From Caldifarciminota bacterium UBA3079 (GTDB lineage: Bacteria > Hydrothermota > Tepidihabitantia > Tepidihabitantales > Tepidihabitantaceae), in assembly GCA_002366635.1 (NCBI GenBank), contig DFBN01000071.1, forward strand, positions 10,410-16,289: a stretch of DNA of 5,880 bases, in the 5' to 3' direction. Below are positions 1-5,880 of the stretch, in pieces. A program made the translations under genes and the position numbers. Within the stretch, counting starts at the first letter, position 1. Every line of letters begins with the position of its first letter. Under the pieces are notes generated by a model. The model was given only the letters and a program-made list of their open reading frames with translations. It was not told the DNA's origin and made no database searches.

Positions 1-2465
1 TGTTCCATGACATATATGTGGGTCGGTTGCCGCTGGATGATGCTGATGATGCGGCCAATTTCCTGAAGAAAGACACCACTTATGAAATTGTGCCGGACAC
101 CGGTTATTTGAACAACGTTCTTCTGCCTGCCGAAGTGCTCTGGTCGAACATTGACTTCCACGGTATGATCGTAAACACAAACATCCTGCGCGCGCTCAAT
201 TCCCGTTCGACCTGGGAGGTTGACTCAGGCATCAACATGGGTACGAGCAATGTCATTACCGCGGTGAACAATGGCACCCAACTGTTTCACTTTGCCGGCC
301 ACGGGTCGAATACCGCGTTCGGTTCGACATTCAGGACCTCCAACATCCCTTCGCTGACCAATATCGCCAAGCCGCACATTACGATGAGCATGGCCTGCAA
401 CTGCGGGTGGTTCGACCACGCGAGCACCGAGTGCCTAGGCGAGGAGTTCGTGAACGCCACGAACGGCGGCGCGGTCTCGACGATGTTCAACGCCCGGTAC
501 GGCTGGGGCGCGCCGCCTACCCAAGGGCCGAACTCGAACATGAACTGTCAGTTCTACAACAACTTCCTGAAAGGAATGACCCAGGGCAAAGCGCATGGTC
601 TGGCCAAGGATTTCCTGCGCAACGAGTCGTTCAGCCAGATGACGATGCGCTGGGCGATGTACACCAACACATTGCAAGGTGACCCGACAATGCAGATGTG
701 GCGAGAAGTGCCCGAGAACTGTACCGTAACCGCACCCGACACCCTGGCCGCGATGCCGCAGGTTGTGACCGTAACCGTTGAAAAAGGCGATGGTCCGCTT
801 GCCAATGCCCGGGTTGCATTTACCCATCTGGGTGAACTCATTGCCCGTGGGGTAACAAACTCCAGAGGCATCGCATATGTCCCGGTTCCGGCCATTGAGG
901 ATACCTGGACACTTTCAATGAGCGTTACCGGTCAGGATGCGTGGTTACAGGAGAAAACAGTTTATACAACGACCGGGGATTCAGCACCGCTTGTTACTTA
1001 TCATCATTATTGGGTTGACGATGCCAACGGCCGGCTCGACCCTGGCGATACGGTTCCCCTCTACCTGGTTGTCAAAAACAAAGGCAATAAAGACGCCGAT
1101 TCTATTTACGGTTACCTGACAACTTACTCCCCTTATATTACACTTCTCGACACGCAATCTTCTTATGGCCCTGTAGTCCAAGGCGATACTGCCAAAGGTG
1201 ATGCATATCAGGTTGTGGTTGACCCGCTTTGCCCGCACGGCCATAGTGCTCGGTTTCTGCTTACCGTTACTTCAGCACACTCGGAATGGAAATCCCAGAC
1301 CGAACTCATCATTGGCCTACCCCATGCCAATGCTGGTCATTGGGCGATTCATGACACGGGCGATTATTGCCTGGCCGTATGTGCGAATGGCGGCATCGGT
1401 ACAACCCAGTGGCGCGGTGAAGGATTTGGTTTCATCTATCCGAAGGACCGGCTATGGTCTTCCTCGGCTCTGATGCATGGGTCGCTCATAATCGGCACAG
1501 ACACCAGTTGGGTATGTGACAATTATTATGGCGCACCTTCATGGAAGGTATGCCCATTGGATTTTGCGATGGAGGAATCGTTGCGCCAGGTTTACCCGCC
1601 TGAGCTCGGGGACAAAGAATTTCTGTGCACATTCAGCGATGCCGACCATCCTGAGCCCAGAAATATCTCTATTGACCATCGCAGCTATGGTAGCGCAAAT
1701 CCGAACCACCAGGACTTCGTAATTCTCGAATACCGGATTCACAATAACGGAACCGAGCCGCTGGCCGGACTTTATACCGCGGTCGCCGGCGATTTCAGGA
1801 CTGCGAACTGGAACGCCAATGACCAGTTCGATTACGCCGGCACTGATTCACTGCGCAACTTGGCTTATGTCAAATCTTCACCAGAAACCCTGGCGCTTGG
1901 CATTCGCCACATCTATCCGGCCGGTATGAACGGTTATGCCAATTGCATCAACCATAACACCCATATCAATAACGGCTTCACCAAGACGGAAAAAATGAAG
2001 TTCATGGATGGCCGGCTGCGCCAGACTACCGGCACTTCCCAAGCAAACTGGCATGCGATGTCTTCATCCGGGCCTTACACGATTCCAGCCGGGGACAGCC
2101 AGATTGTCGCCTATGTGATTTGCGGGGGTCAAACCGTGAATGAACTACTGACCCATTCTGATACTGCAGCCGCTTGGTACGGCCCGCCGGTCGGGATTTC
2201 GGGCTTCAAACCTTCGGCCGTTTTGGTCAAAAACATCCGGGTCTTCCCGAAACTGTTTTCCGACCAAATCAAGGTTCGCTATCAACTGCCTGAAGCCGAA
2301 CCTCTTACCATAACCGCTTATGATGCTGCCGGTCGCGAAGCTGCTCGATGCAACTACACGCCGATAACAAAAACCGGAATCTTTACCTGGCAGCCCCGGG
2401 TCGCACCGGGCGTATATTTCATCCGGGCCGGCGGATTTTCGGATAAGGTTCTGAAAATAAAGTAA
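1..2465 (+). CDS. Gingipain-like C25 cysteine peptidase, secreted, with C-terminal sorting domain (5' partial)
   Basis: The frame is open to the left edge; the first full codon is at 3, giving 820 residues (numbered from there). Residues 1-236 are the caspase-like C25 fold: DIYVGRLP at the start, the catalytic His100 in FHFAGHGS, the nucleophile Cys132 in MACNCG, then ECLGEEFV and NGGAV, and a closing GDPTMQMW (226-233). The His-Cys spacing of 32 is close to the 33 known for RgpB. Residues about 240-322 look like a carboxypeptidase-regulatory/Ig-type beta domain. Residues about 323-440 look like CARDB, opening with DDANGRLDPGD (339-349). Residues about 440-740 are a large beta-rich domain I cannot name. 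The last 79 residues (742-820) form a FlgD/type IX-like sorting tail ending in PGVYFIR and KVLKIK. Known C25 members are extracellular endopeptidases; substrate preference cannot be read here. The signal peptide and pro-region must lie upstream. GC is much higher over 361-540 than further downstream. Confidence 0.93.
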   Translation, partial: FHDIYVGRLPLDDADDAANFLKKDTTYEIVPDTGYLNNVLLPAEVLWSNIDFHGMIVNTNILRALNSRSTWEVDSGINMGTSNVITAVNNGTQLFHFAGHGSNTAFGSTFRTSNIPSLTNIAKPHITMSMACNCGWFDHASTECLGEEFVNATNGGAVSTMFNARYGWGAPPTQGPNSNMNCQFYNNFLKGMTQGKAHGLAKDFLRNESFSQMTMRWAMYTNTLQGDPTMQMWREVPENCTVTAPDTLAAMPQVVTVTVEKGDGPLANARVAFTHLGELIARGVTNSRGIAYVPVPAIEDTWTLSMSVTGQDAWLQEKTVYTTTGDSAPLVTYHHYWVDDANGRLDPGDTVPLYLVVKNKGNKDADSIYGYLTTYSPYITLLDTQSSYGPVVQGDTAKGDAYQVVVDPLCPHGHSARFLLTVTSAHSEWKSQTELIIGLPHANAGHWAIHDTGDYCLAVCANGGIGTTQWRGEGFGFIYPKDRLWSSSALMHGSLIIGTDTSWVCDNYYGAPSWKVCPLDFAMEESLRQVYPPELGDKEFLCTFSDADHPEPRNISIDHRSYGSANPNHQDFVILEYRIHNNGTEPLAGLYTAVAGDFRTANWNANDQFDYAGTDSLRNLAYVKSSPETLALGIRHIYPAGMNGYANCINHNTHINNGFTKTEKMKFMDGRLRQTTGTSQANWHAMSSSGPYTIPAGDSQIVAYVICGGQTVNELLTHSDTAAAWYGPPVGISGFKPSAVLVKNIRVFPKLFSDQIKVRYQLPEAEPLTITAYDAAGREAARCNYTPITKTGIFTWQPRVAPGVYFIRAGGFSDKVLKIK

Positions 2466-2473
2466 ATTTGATA

Positions 2474-2503
2474 GCAGGGTCCCGGCATAAGCCGGGACCC
2501 TGC
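2474..2503. terminator. Bidirectional hairpin between convergent genes
   Basis: A perfect 13-bp stem (GCAGGGTCCCGGC, loop ATAA, GCCGGGACCCTGC) starts 8 bp after the protease stop and ends 10 bp from the stop of the facing minus-strand gene. Neither side has a proper T-run: the plus side continues CAAGGAGG and the minus side TATCAAATTT. It is therefore a likely two-way terminator or mRNA 3'-end stabiliser rather than a canonical intrinsic terminator. Confidence 0.7.
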
Positions 2504-2513
2504 AAGGAGGAAG

Positions 2514-3539
2514 CTACCGGGATTTTATAATCTTGACGACATGCCCCGAGTCGTCAGTTAAGATACGGCAAAGATAGGTCCCGGTGCCTACCTGTTTGCC
2601 GGCTTCGTCGGTGCCATTCCAGGCCATATGACAGATTCCAGGGCCCAGTAGCTCGGAAGTCGCCAGGCTCCTGACAAGTTTGCCCGCTGGATTATAGACC
2701 GCTGCCGATACCCGTGCAGTGCGACTGAGGTTGAAACACAGCTTCGTGCCGACAGGCCCACAGGGATTCGGCTCTGCGCTGAGCCGGATGTGTTCCAGAC
2801 CACTTGGCTCGCCCATTGTCCCTTTGGCAGATTGCCCGATTTCAAAAGTCCACCACGGGGTGAACCAGTAACTCCACACTCCACTGTTATAGCCGCGACA
2901 ACTCCACTCATATGTTCCAGGTTCAACCGGCATCATAAAAGGCACATTCCAAGTCGGTTCCTCGGTGTATGTTTCGCATACCATCATACCGTTCGGTTGA
3001 TATTTCACGCGGAAATGGAACAGCTCAAATTCTGCAGGTGCCCTGACCTCAAGTATCACATTCGGCTCTTGCATCTTGGTCCCGGGCGTAGGTGCAACCG
3101 GCGTAGGCGGTTCTGGCAACTGCTTGACTACGCCATCGCCATCGGGCGGCTGGTCGCGCGTCACCTCAAAATTCCAGTAAGGCCGGAAGAAATCGGACCA
3201 GACATCGTCATACCGGGCGCGGCAGGTCCAGAGGTATTCCCCGGGCTGGAGTTCAGCCGGTAGCGGACCTGGTATGATATTGTCCTCAGGCACAAGCCAG
3301 GAGTAGTATGGCGTGTATATTTCAGCAATCGGTTCGTCAATTGCGCTTTCTGCATTGAAGAGCTGAAAATTGAGCATCTCGGCCTCGGCCGGACAGTCAA
3401 CTATCAGTTCCTGCTTTGTATTCCTGCTCTTTGTGCCCGGAAGAGGCGCAATCGGAATTGGCGGCGCCAGGGCGAAGAGCAGCACCGGCAGCACTAGCAT
3501 GGCAAGCACTACCAGGTGTTGATAGTTCCTTTTGTTCAT
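2514..3539 (-). CDS. Secreted protein with two Trp-rich beta modules and C-terminal sorting domain
   Basis: This is 341 residues. The start ATG at 3539 is chosen because AAGGAGG lies 6 nt upstream and a signal peptide follows at once: MNKR, a hydrophobic stretch over residues 9-24, and a probable cut after ALA25. The same frame is open to 3704, but that extension is basic and lacks these signals. Residues 27-126 and 145-234 are diverged copies of one module. Each begins with a P-x-P-x-A-P-x-P-G-T-K motif and ends with PG.Y.W.CR, then VWS, F, P and W.FE. A Pro/Asp-rich linker (127-144) joins them. Residues 250-341 form a FlgD-Ig/type IX-like tail with AEPNPC, VYNPAGKLVR, WNGTDEAGKQVGTGTYLC and a closing VVKIIKSR. 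There are eight cysteines, one in each module's W-x-C-R motif. The fold suggests a surface or extracellular binding or structural protein. No catalytic motif is visible and I do not recognise the family. It converges with the protease gene. Confidence 0.88.
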   Translation of the reverse strand: MNKRNYQHLVVLAMLVLPVLLFALAPPIPIAPLPGTKSRNTKQELIVDCPAEAEMLNFQLFNAESAIDEPIAEIYTPYYSWLVPEDNIIPGPLPAELQPGEYLWTCRARYDDVWSDFFRPYWNFEVTRDQPPDGDGVVKQLPEPPTPVAPTPGTKMQEPNVILEVRAPAEFELFHFRVKYQPNGMMVCETYTEEPTWNVPFMMPVEPGTYEWSCRGYNSGVWSYWFTPWWTFEIGQSAKGTMGEPSGLEHIRLSAEPNPCGPVGTKLCFNLSRTARVSAAVYNPAGKLVRSLATSELLGPGICHMAWNGTDEAGKQVGTGTYLCRILTDDSGHVVKIIKSR

Positions 3540-3545
3540 GTTATC

Positions 3546-3552
3546 CCTCCTT
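3546..3552 (-). promoter_or_regulatory. Ribosome binding site deciding the start at 3539
   Basis: On the minus strand this reads AAGGAGG, followed by GATAAC and ATG, a full anti-SD match at 6-nt spacing. It fixes the start directly before the signal peptide, rather than an upstream in-frame start. Confidence 0.85.
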
Positions 3553-3629
3553 ATAGGATATTCGTGCCGTTTCACGACACTTTTATTAAGTCGCCACGGG
3601 CCTTTTGCCCGCCACTGACATTTTTTCCA

Positions 3630-3656
3630 GATTTTCATCACCCTCAACACTGGGTT
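3630..3656. repeat. Short partial copy of the sequence at 3827-3871
   Basis: GATTTTCATCACCCTCA then ACACTGGGTT here matches GATTTCATGACCCTCA and GCACTGGGTT at 3827-3871. The larger copy carries about 19 extra bases between the two blocks, including the left arm of the 11-bp inverted repeat. The shared blocks are near-identical apart from single-base changes. The pair could be a decayed duplication or two members of a dispersed repeat. Confidence 0.4.
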
Positions 3657-3756
3657 CGATAAACATAAACGCACCGGTTGTGCCAGGAAGGAAGCACTCT
3701 GCAAGTAACGGTAAAATCGCCAGCTTACAGCATGGTGAATAAATACCTGATTACAG

Positions 3757-4056
3757 TCAACGATTCAGTGATATAGAAGAGAAGAAGTTATGTAACTGAA
3801 AAACTTCAGGATGCGGCTGCGACACCGATTTCATGACCCTCAGAATGGGAAGGTCGGCACAGCACTGGGTTGCAGACTTTTTCGGGCTAAGGGGGTGTAC
3901 ATGAACTTCATGCCCGTGTTGAGGGGTTGTCTGCAAGGGGCTGATAGGAGAAGATTGCGCCGACCTTCCTTCTTTAGGGCAAACCCGCATGTCCGAGTAC
4001 GATGTAACCTCATAAATCCTCTCTGATAACTGCACTTCCCGTGCCATCTGCCACAC
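3757..4056 (-). CDS. Doubtful 99-residue hypothetical protein
   Basis: In its favour, the GTG start at 4056 has a perfect AGGAGG (4062-4067) 5 nt upstream. The first residues (MAREVQLSERIYEV after a second possible start at residue 4) look protein-like. Against it, the remainder is rich in Ser, Pro, His and Gln with no domain pattern, and it runs straight through the nested inverted repeats. It matches no family I know. It could be a small real gene, the decayed 5' end of a lost gene whose start and ribosome site survive, or chance. Confidence 0.22.
   Translation of the reverse strand: MWQMAREVQLSERIYEVTSYSDMRVCPKEGRSAQSSPISPLQTTPQHGHEVHVHPLSPKKSATQCCADLPILRVMKSVSQPHPEVFQLHNFFSSISLNR
3811..3990. 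repeat. Nested inverted repeats; possible structured RNA or foldback element
   Basis: Successive arms pair in register around one centre near 3905. They are ATGCGG 3811-3816 with CCGCAT 3985-3990; CCCT 3837-3840 with AGGG 3976-3979; AGAA 3842-3845 with TTCT 3970-3973; GGAAGGTCGGC 3848-3858 with GCCGACCTTCC 3959-3969; CAGC 3860-3863 with GCTG 3940-3943; TTGCAGAC 3870-3877 with GTCTGCAA 3929-3936; and CGGGC 3883-3887 with GCCCG 3912-3916. The palindrome CATGAACTTCATG (3900-3912) lies near the apex. The whole folds into a long interrupted hairpin of about 180 nt. The strand is undetermined, no T-run follows either end, and it matches no RNA family I recognise. It may be an RNA gene, a mobile foldback element or a long mRNA-end structure. 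Confidence 0.5.
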
Positions 4057-4207
4057 CCTGACCTCCTGTCCAAGCTACGGTTTTCCAATATGTTATAACC
4101 AAACCGGTTCAAACATAGTCCAATAGCTATCCTCCTGCAGCTCGGCAGTAGTCATAAGTATCGCTTTCCCAAGACTTACATACTGCGACACAAAATGCGT
4201 CGCACCG

Positions 4208-4236
4208 AAAAAAGTGCCAGGCACAAGCCTGGCACA
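4208..4236 (-). terminator. Intrinsic terminator of the lipoprotein-like gene
   Basis: Read on the minus strand, a perfect 9-bp GC-rich stem (GTGCCAGGC, loop TTGT, GCCTGGCAC) is followed directly by six T residues. It lies 21 bp after the stop of the gene ending at 4257. The left half on the plus strand, GTGCCAGGCAC, is itself a near-palindrome, so an alternative shorter fold exists. Confidence 0.9.
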
Positions 4237-4256
4237 GAATATACCGATTTATCCGA

Positions 4257-5204
4257 CTATTCTTCGGGTATTTGCTCGTCTGGATTCTTCACAATATAAG
4301 GGACTCCCCAAGCTGCTGCTACATAGGGTTTAGAAGAATCGCCCAATAATGTGCTCCAGCCGATGGCATCGTGGCCGCTCGGCCGAACCTGTGGCCTTTC
4401 GTATCCTTCGGGTCCGATATGCCATGTGCGCTCGAATGTCATAGTGCCGGTCTTGAAATATGGCCGACGCCAGCGGAAAGGCCATTTGGGCCTACCGTGA
4501 TGAAGAAATGCCCAGCATGAATCACCGGTGGTTGTTGCGGTAACCCACACAGTAACAGTATCCGCTGGCACGAAACATGGCAGTTCATCCCTGGTCAGGA
4601 GTGTATCGGCCGTAATTAAACAGAAGGTATCTGATACCGGCCATGATGTAGCGTGGGCCGAAAGCTCCACAACCCTCAACTCGTATGCAGGGTCGACGGT
4701 TGTGAACTCCAAAGGCGAAAGCTTGCGGACATGCCACCTATTATCATGCTTGGTCAGATACACCTTCCGAACCGCTTGGTCGTGGACAGACTTGCGCCAT
4801 ACATAAAGAGGATTAGTAGTCGTATCAAAGCAATTCAGAAATTTGCCCTGAATGTCTGAATTTATTGTAGCCAGCGCAGTCGTATCCGGGTAAGCCGGAT
4901 ATGCCGGAATATTGATGACGATTGTGCGTGAGATACCACCGGCCGGAATGAACCTGCGGAAACGAACAAACGGAATCGTATCATAACCGTCGTAAAGCGA
5001 CCCGGCCAGGAATCCGCCACCACCTTGTGTCGGGGTTGAATCATCAGCACCATAACCACGGGTCTGCTCCTCATTGGTATAAGCCGAACTGTTCAACAAG
5101 GTGCGGATTGCCTCTTCGTCGTTTTCACTGCTTTTGGTGCAGCCTAGTGGAACCAAACTGAACACCAAAAGCATTATTGCCACTGTTGCTAGTGTTTTTC
5201 TCAT
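4257..5204 (-). CDS. Probable lipoprotein of unrecognised family
   Basis: This is 315 residues. The ATG at 5204 is preferred over the in-frame ATG at 5216 because GGAG lies 6 nt upstream of the former and nothing lies upstream of the latter. Residues 1-21 are a typical export signal: RK, then a hydrophobic run, then LVPLGC. Cys22 is the presumed lipidated residue, though Pro rather than Leu sits at -3, so the lipobox is imperfect. Residues 23-64 are polar and low-complexity, ending in GGGG, and look like a flexible linker. Residues about 68-185 are beta-rich, with FVRFRRFIPAGG, NIPAYPAYPDTTALA, RKSVHDQAVRKVYLTKHDNR and WHVRKLSP; the last two resemble an NTF2-like pattern only loosely. Residues about 190-305 form a second beta region with ADTVTVWVTATTTGDSCW and GTMTFERTW. 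No enzyme motif is seen. It is followed by a strong terminator and preceded by its own promoter candidate, so it is probably monocistronic. Confidence 0.87.
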   Translation of the reverse strand: MRKTLATVAIMLLVFSLVPLGCTKSSENDEEAIRTLLNSSAYTNEEQTRGYGADDSTPTQGGGGFLAGSLYDGYDTIPFVRFRRFIPAGGISRTIVINIPAYPAYPDTTALATINSDIQGKFLNCFDTTTNPLYVWRKSVHDQAVRKVYLTKHDNRWHVRKLSPLEFTTVDPAYELRVVELSAHATSWPVSDTFCLITADTLLTRDELPCFVPADTVTVWVTATTTGDSCWAFLHHGRPKWPFRWRRPYFKTGTMTFERTWHIGPEGYERPQVRPSGHDAIGWSTLLGDSSKPYVAAAWGVPYIVKNPDEQIPEE

Positions 5205-5210
5205 TACTAT

Positions 5211-5214
5211 CTCC
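5211..5214 (-). promoter_or_regulatory. GGAG ribosome site selecting the start at 5204
   Basis: On the minus strand the order is ATG (5216), then GGAG overlapping that codon, then ATAGTA and ATG (5204). The ribosome site lies within the first ATG, which therefore cannot use it. This favours the second ATG and removes four residues (MEIV) from the longer reading. Confidence 0.6.
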
Positions 5215-5221
5215 ATTTTCT

Positions 5222-5236
5222 GCTGTATAAAACAGC
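5222..5236 (-). other. Small hairpin in the leader of the lipoprotein-like gene
   Basis: GCTGT, a loop of TTTAT and ACAGC form a 5-bp stem about 18 nt before the chosen start. No T-run follows. It could affect translation or be incidental. Confidence 0.3.
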
Positions 5237-5270
5237 GGTTTTGGGTTTATGTTTTGAATCATCAATTGGA

Positions 5271-5300
5271 ATTATGCAAAGCCTATGCCATGAATGTAAA
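5271..5300 (-). promoter_or_regulatory. Candidate sigma70-type promoter for the lipoprotein-like gene
   Basis: Minus-strand TTTACA (5300-5295) and CATAAT (5276-5271) each match the consensus at five of six bases with an 18-bp spacer. Transcription would start near 5264, leaving a leader of about 60 nt before the ATG at 5204. Sigma preferences in this lineage are unknown. Confidence 0.45.
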
Positions 5301-5349
5301 TCCTGGACTTTCCGCTATATATCGGATTTCGGCAAAGAACCGGCCGGCT

Positions 5350-5369
5350 CAGAACTGTTCAGAACTGTT
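5350..5369. repeat. 10-bp tandem duplication over a stop codon
   Basis: CAGAACTGTT occurs twice with no gap (5350-5359 and 5360-5369). It covers the last codons and TGA of the minus-strand gene ending at 5359. The second unit in transcription order lies past the stop, so the protein end is unaffected. Confidence 0.8.
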
Positions 5370-5880
5370 TAGTTATGTGCGCTGGCAAAAGCTCCATCGT
5401 TATACCGGTGCTGGGGGCGCGGTATCGGATAAGCCTCTTGGTTCCGGACTTTTCGTACCACATCTCAACCTCGCTTACACCGGTTTTCAGCACAAGTTTC
5501 CTGCAGTCAAAACTCCCGGCCGGCACAGTCACCATTTCATTACCACCATAACTGAACTCGGCTTCCCTGACCGAGCCGCCGAAAGGATGCCCCATCGGGC
5601 TGAGTATAGTTAACTTCGCAGGTTTGTTCGGCTCAAGTCTCAAAGCCCGGCCCAGGAAAGTAAGCTCGTCGTTATCAAAAGTCTTTGGAGTATAAGGCAA
5701 TAACCTCTGCTTTTCCTCTCCTGCACGATAAGTGCTTACCGCTACAGACCCGGGACCGTAATTGGCTGCAGTAGTAGTAAGCACAGAACCGATCCGGATG
5801 AACCGGAAGGAACTCAGCGGAACCAGCTTGTTGCGGGAAACATAAATGAACGAAGAATCCAATGTCGCAACCTTACCGGT
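5359..5880 (-). CDS. DUF3108-like exported beta protein (5' partial)
   Basis: The frame is open through the right edge, so the N-terminus is missing; 173 residues are visible. An in-frame TTG at 5862 is not a credible start because coding continues upstream of it (TGKVAT). The C-terminal third carries the pattern I associate with DUF3108-like proteins: VPAGSFDCRKLVLKTG (119-134), then EMWYEKSG (139-146), RLIRYRAPSTGITMELL and a stop. The middle holds LTILSPMG and FSYGGNEMVTV, alternating beta strands. Known relatives are exported beta-barrel-like proteins of unproven function. A signal peptide, if present, would lie outside the window. The next gene on the same strand starts 154 bp further on and has its own promoter candidate, so tight co-transcription is unlikely. 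The family assignment is from pattern only. Confidence 0.75.
   Translation of the reverse strand, partial: TGKVATLDSSFIYVSRNKLVPLSSFRFIRIGSVLTTTAANYGPGSVAVSTYRAGEEKQRLLPYTPKTFDNDELTFLGRALRLEPNKPAKLTILSPMGHPFGGSVREAEFSYGGNEMVTVPAGSFDCRKLVLKTGVSEVEMWYEKSGTKRLIRYRAPSTGITMELLPAHITKQF

Larger units (their letters stand above)
3540..4256. other. 717-bp intergenic region with no confident gene
   Basis: This gap separates two minus-strand genes. From left to right it holds the ribosome site of the downstream gene, a small CGGGC/GCCCG hairpin (3597-3611), a partial repeat (3630-3656), a nested foldback (about 3811-3990), a doubtful minus-strand frame (3757-4056), a 6-bp inverted repeat TGCGAC/GTCGCA (4184-4204) and an intrinsic terminator. 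No tRNA, rRNA, transposase or CRISPR spacing is visible. No convincing -35/-10 pair for the 2514-3539 gene was found. Confidence 0.7.

Noticed and set aside
18..20. GTG as start of the protease gene
   Set aside because: Coding continues upstream to the window edge (FHDIY before VGRLP), and the C25 fold is already under way, so the gene is cut by the window, not started here.
435..827. Long antisense open frames within the protease gene
   Set aside because: They are by-products of high GC3 over the catalytic domain; no ribosome site, signal or domain pattern supports them.
2790..3263. 157-codon plus-strand frame opposite the module protein
   Set aside because: It lies wholly antisense to a gene with clear domains and has no protein-like features.
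3686..3696. GGAAGGAAGCA resembling the SRP RNA core
   Set aside because: The flanking bases do not form the SRP domain IV helix: the 5' GUCAGG side and closing stem are absent.
3540..3704. Upstream in-frame extension of the gene at 2514-3539
   Set aside because: It adds 55 basic residues before a clear signal peptide and lacks a ribosome site as good as the one serving the ATG at 3539.
3848..3969. MITE with 11-bp terminal inverted repeats
   Set aside because: No flanking target-site duplication is visible and the pairing continues outside the arms to 3811/3990, so ends cannot be assigned.
5337..5350. Terminator for the DUF3108-like gene
   Set aside because: GAGCCGGCCGGTTC can form only a 5-bp stem including a wobble pair, followed by three T residues; too weak to call.
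5101..5613. 170-codon plus-strand frame
   Set aside because: It runs antisense across the 5' end of one gene, the intergenic promoter region and the 3' end of another, with no domain or ribosome site.

Overview
The window reads as chromosomal DNA from an uncultured, free-living bacterium, probably of the FCB-like or candidate-phylum type (for example WOR-3/Stahlbacteria or Cloacimonadota). This is inference. It rests on a gingipain-type C25 protease, C-terminal beta-sandwich tails of the FlgD/type IX sorting kind on two proteins, strong AGGAGG-type ribosome sites and mid-range GC. No phylogenetic marker is present, so the lineage is uncertain.

Layout. Bases 1-2465 (+) hold the C-terminal 820 residues of a large secreted C25 cysteine peptidase; its start lies left of the window. 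It converges on a minus-strand gene (2514-3539) for a secreted protein with a signal peptide, two copies of a Trp-rich beta module and a sorting-type tail. A perfect 13-bp hairpin sits between the two stops. Bases 3540-4256 carry no confident gene. They hold a nested set of inverted repeats (about 3811-3990), a shorter partial copy of part of it at 3630-3656, and one doubtful 99-codon minus-strand reading frame with a good ribosome site. A textbook intrinsic terminator (4208-4236) then ends a minus-strand lipoprotein-like gene (4257-5204), which has its own candidate promoter in the 154-bp gap upstream. The right edge (5359-5880, minus) is the C-terminal part of a DUF3108-like protein.

All four confident genes look like envelope or exported proteins: a protease, a modular surface protein, a probable lipoprotein and a probable periplasmic beta protein. 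Nothing ties them into one pathway. The two sorting-tail proteins probably use the same export route. The three minus-strand genes are separated by gaps with their own signals, so they look like separate transcription units rather than one operon. The least explained part of the window is the foldback region in the 717-bp gap.
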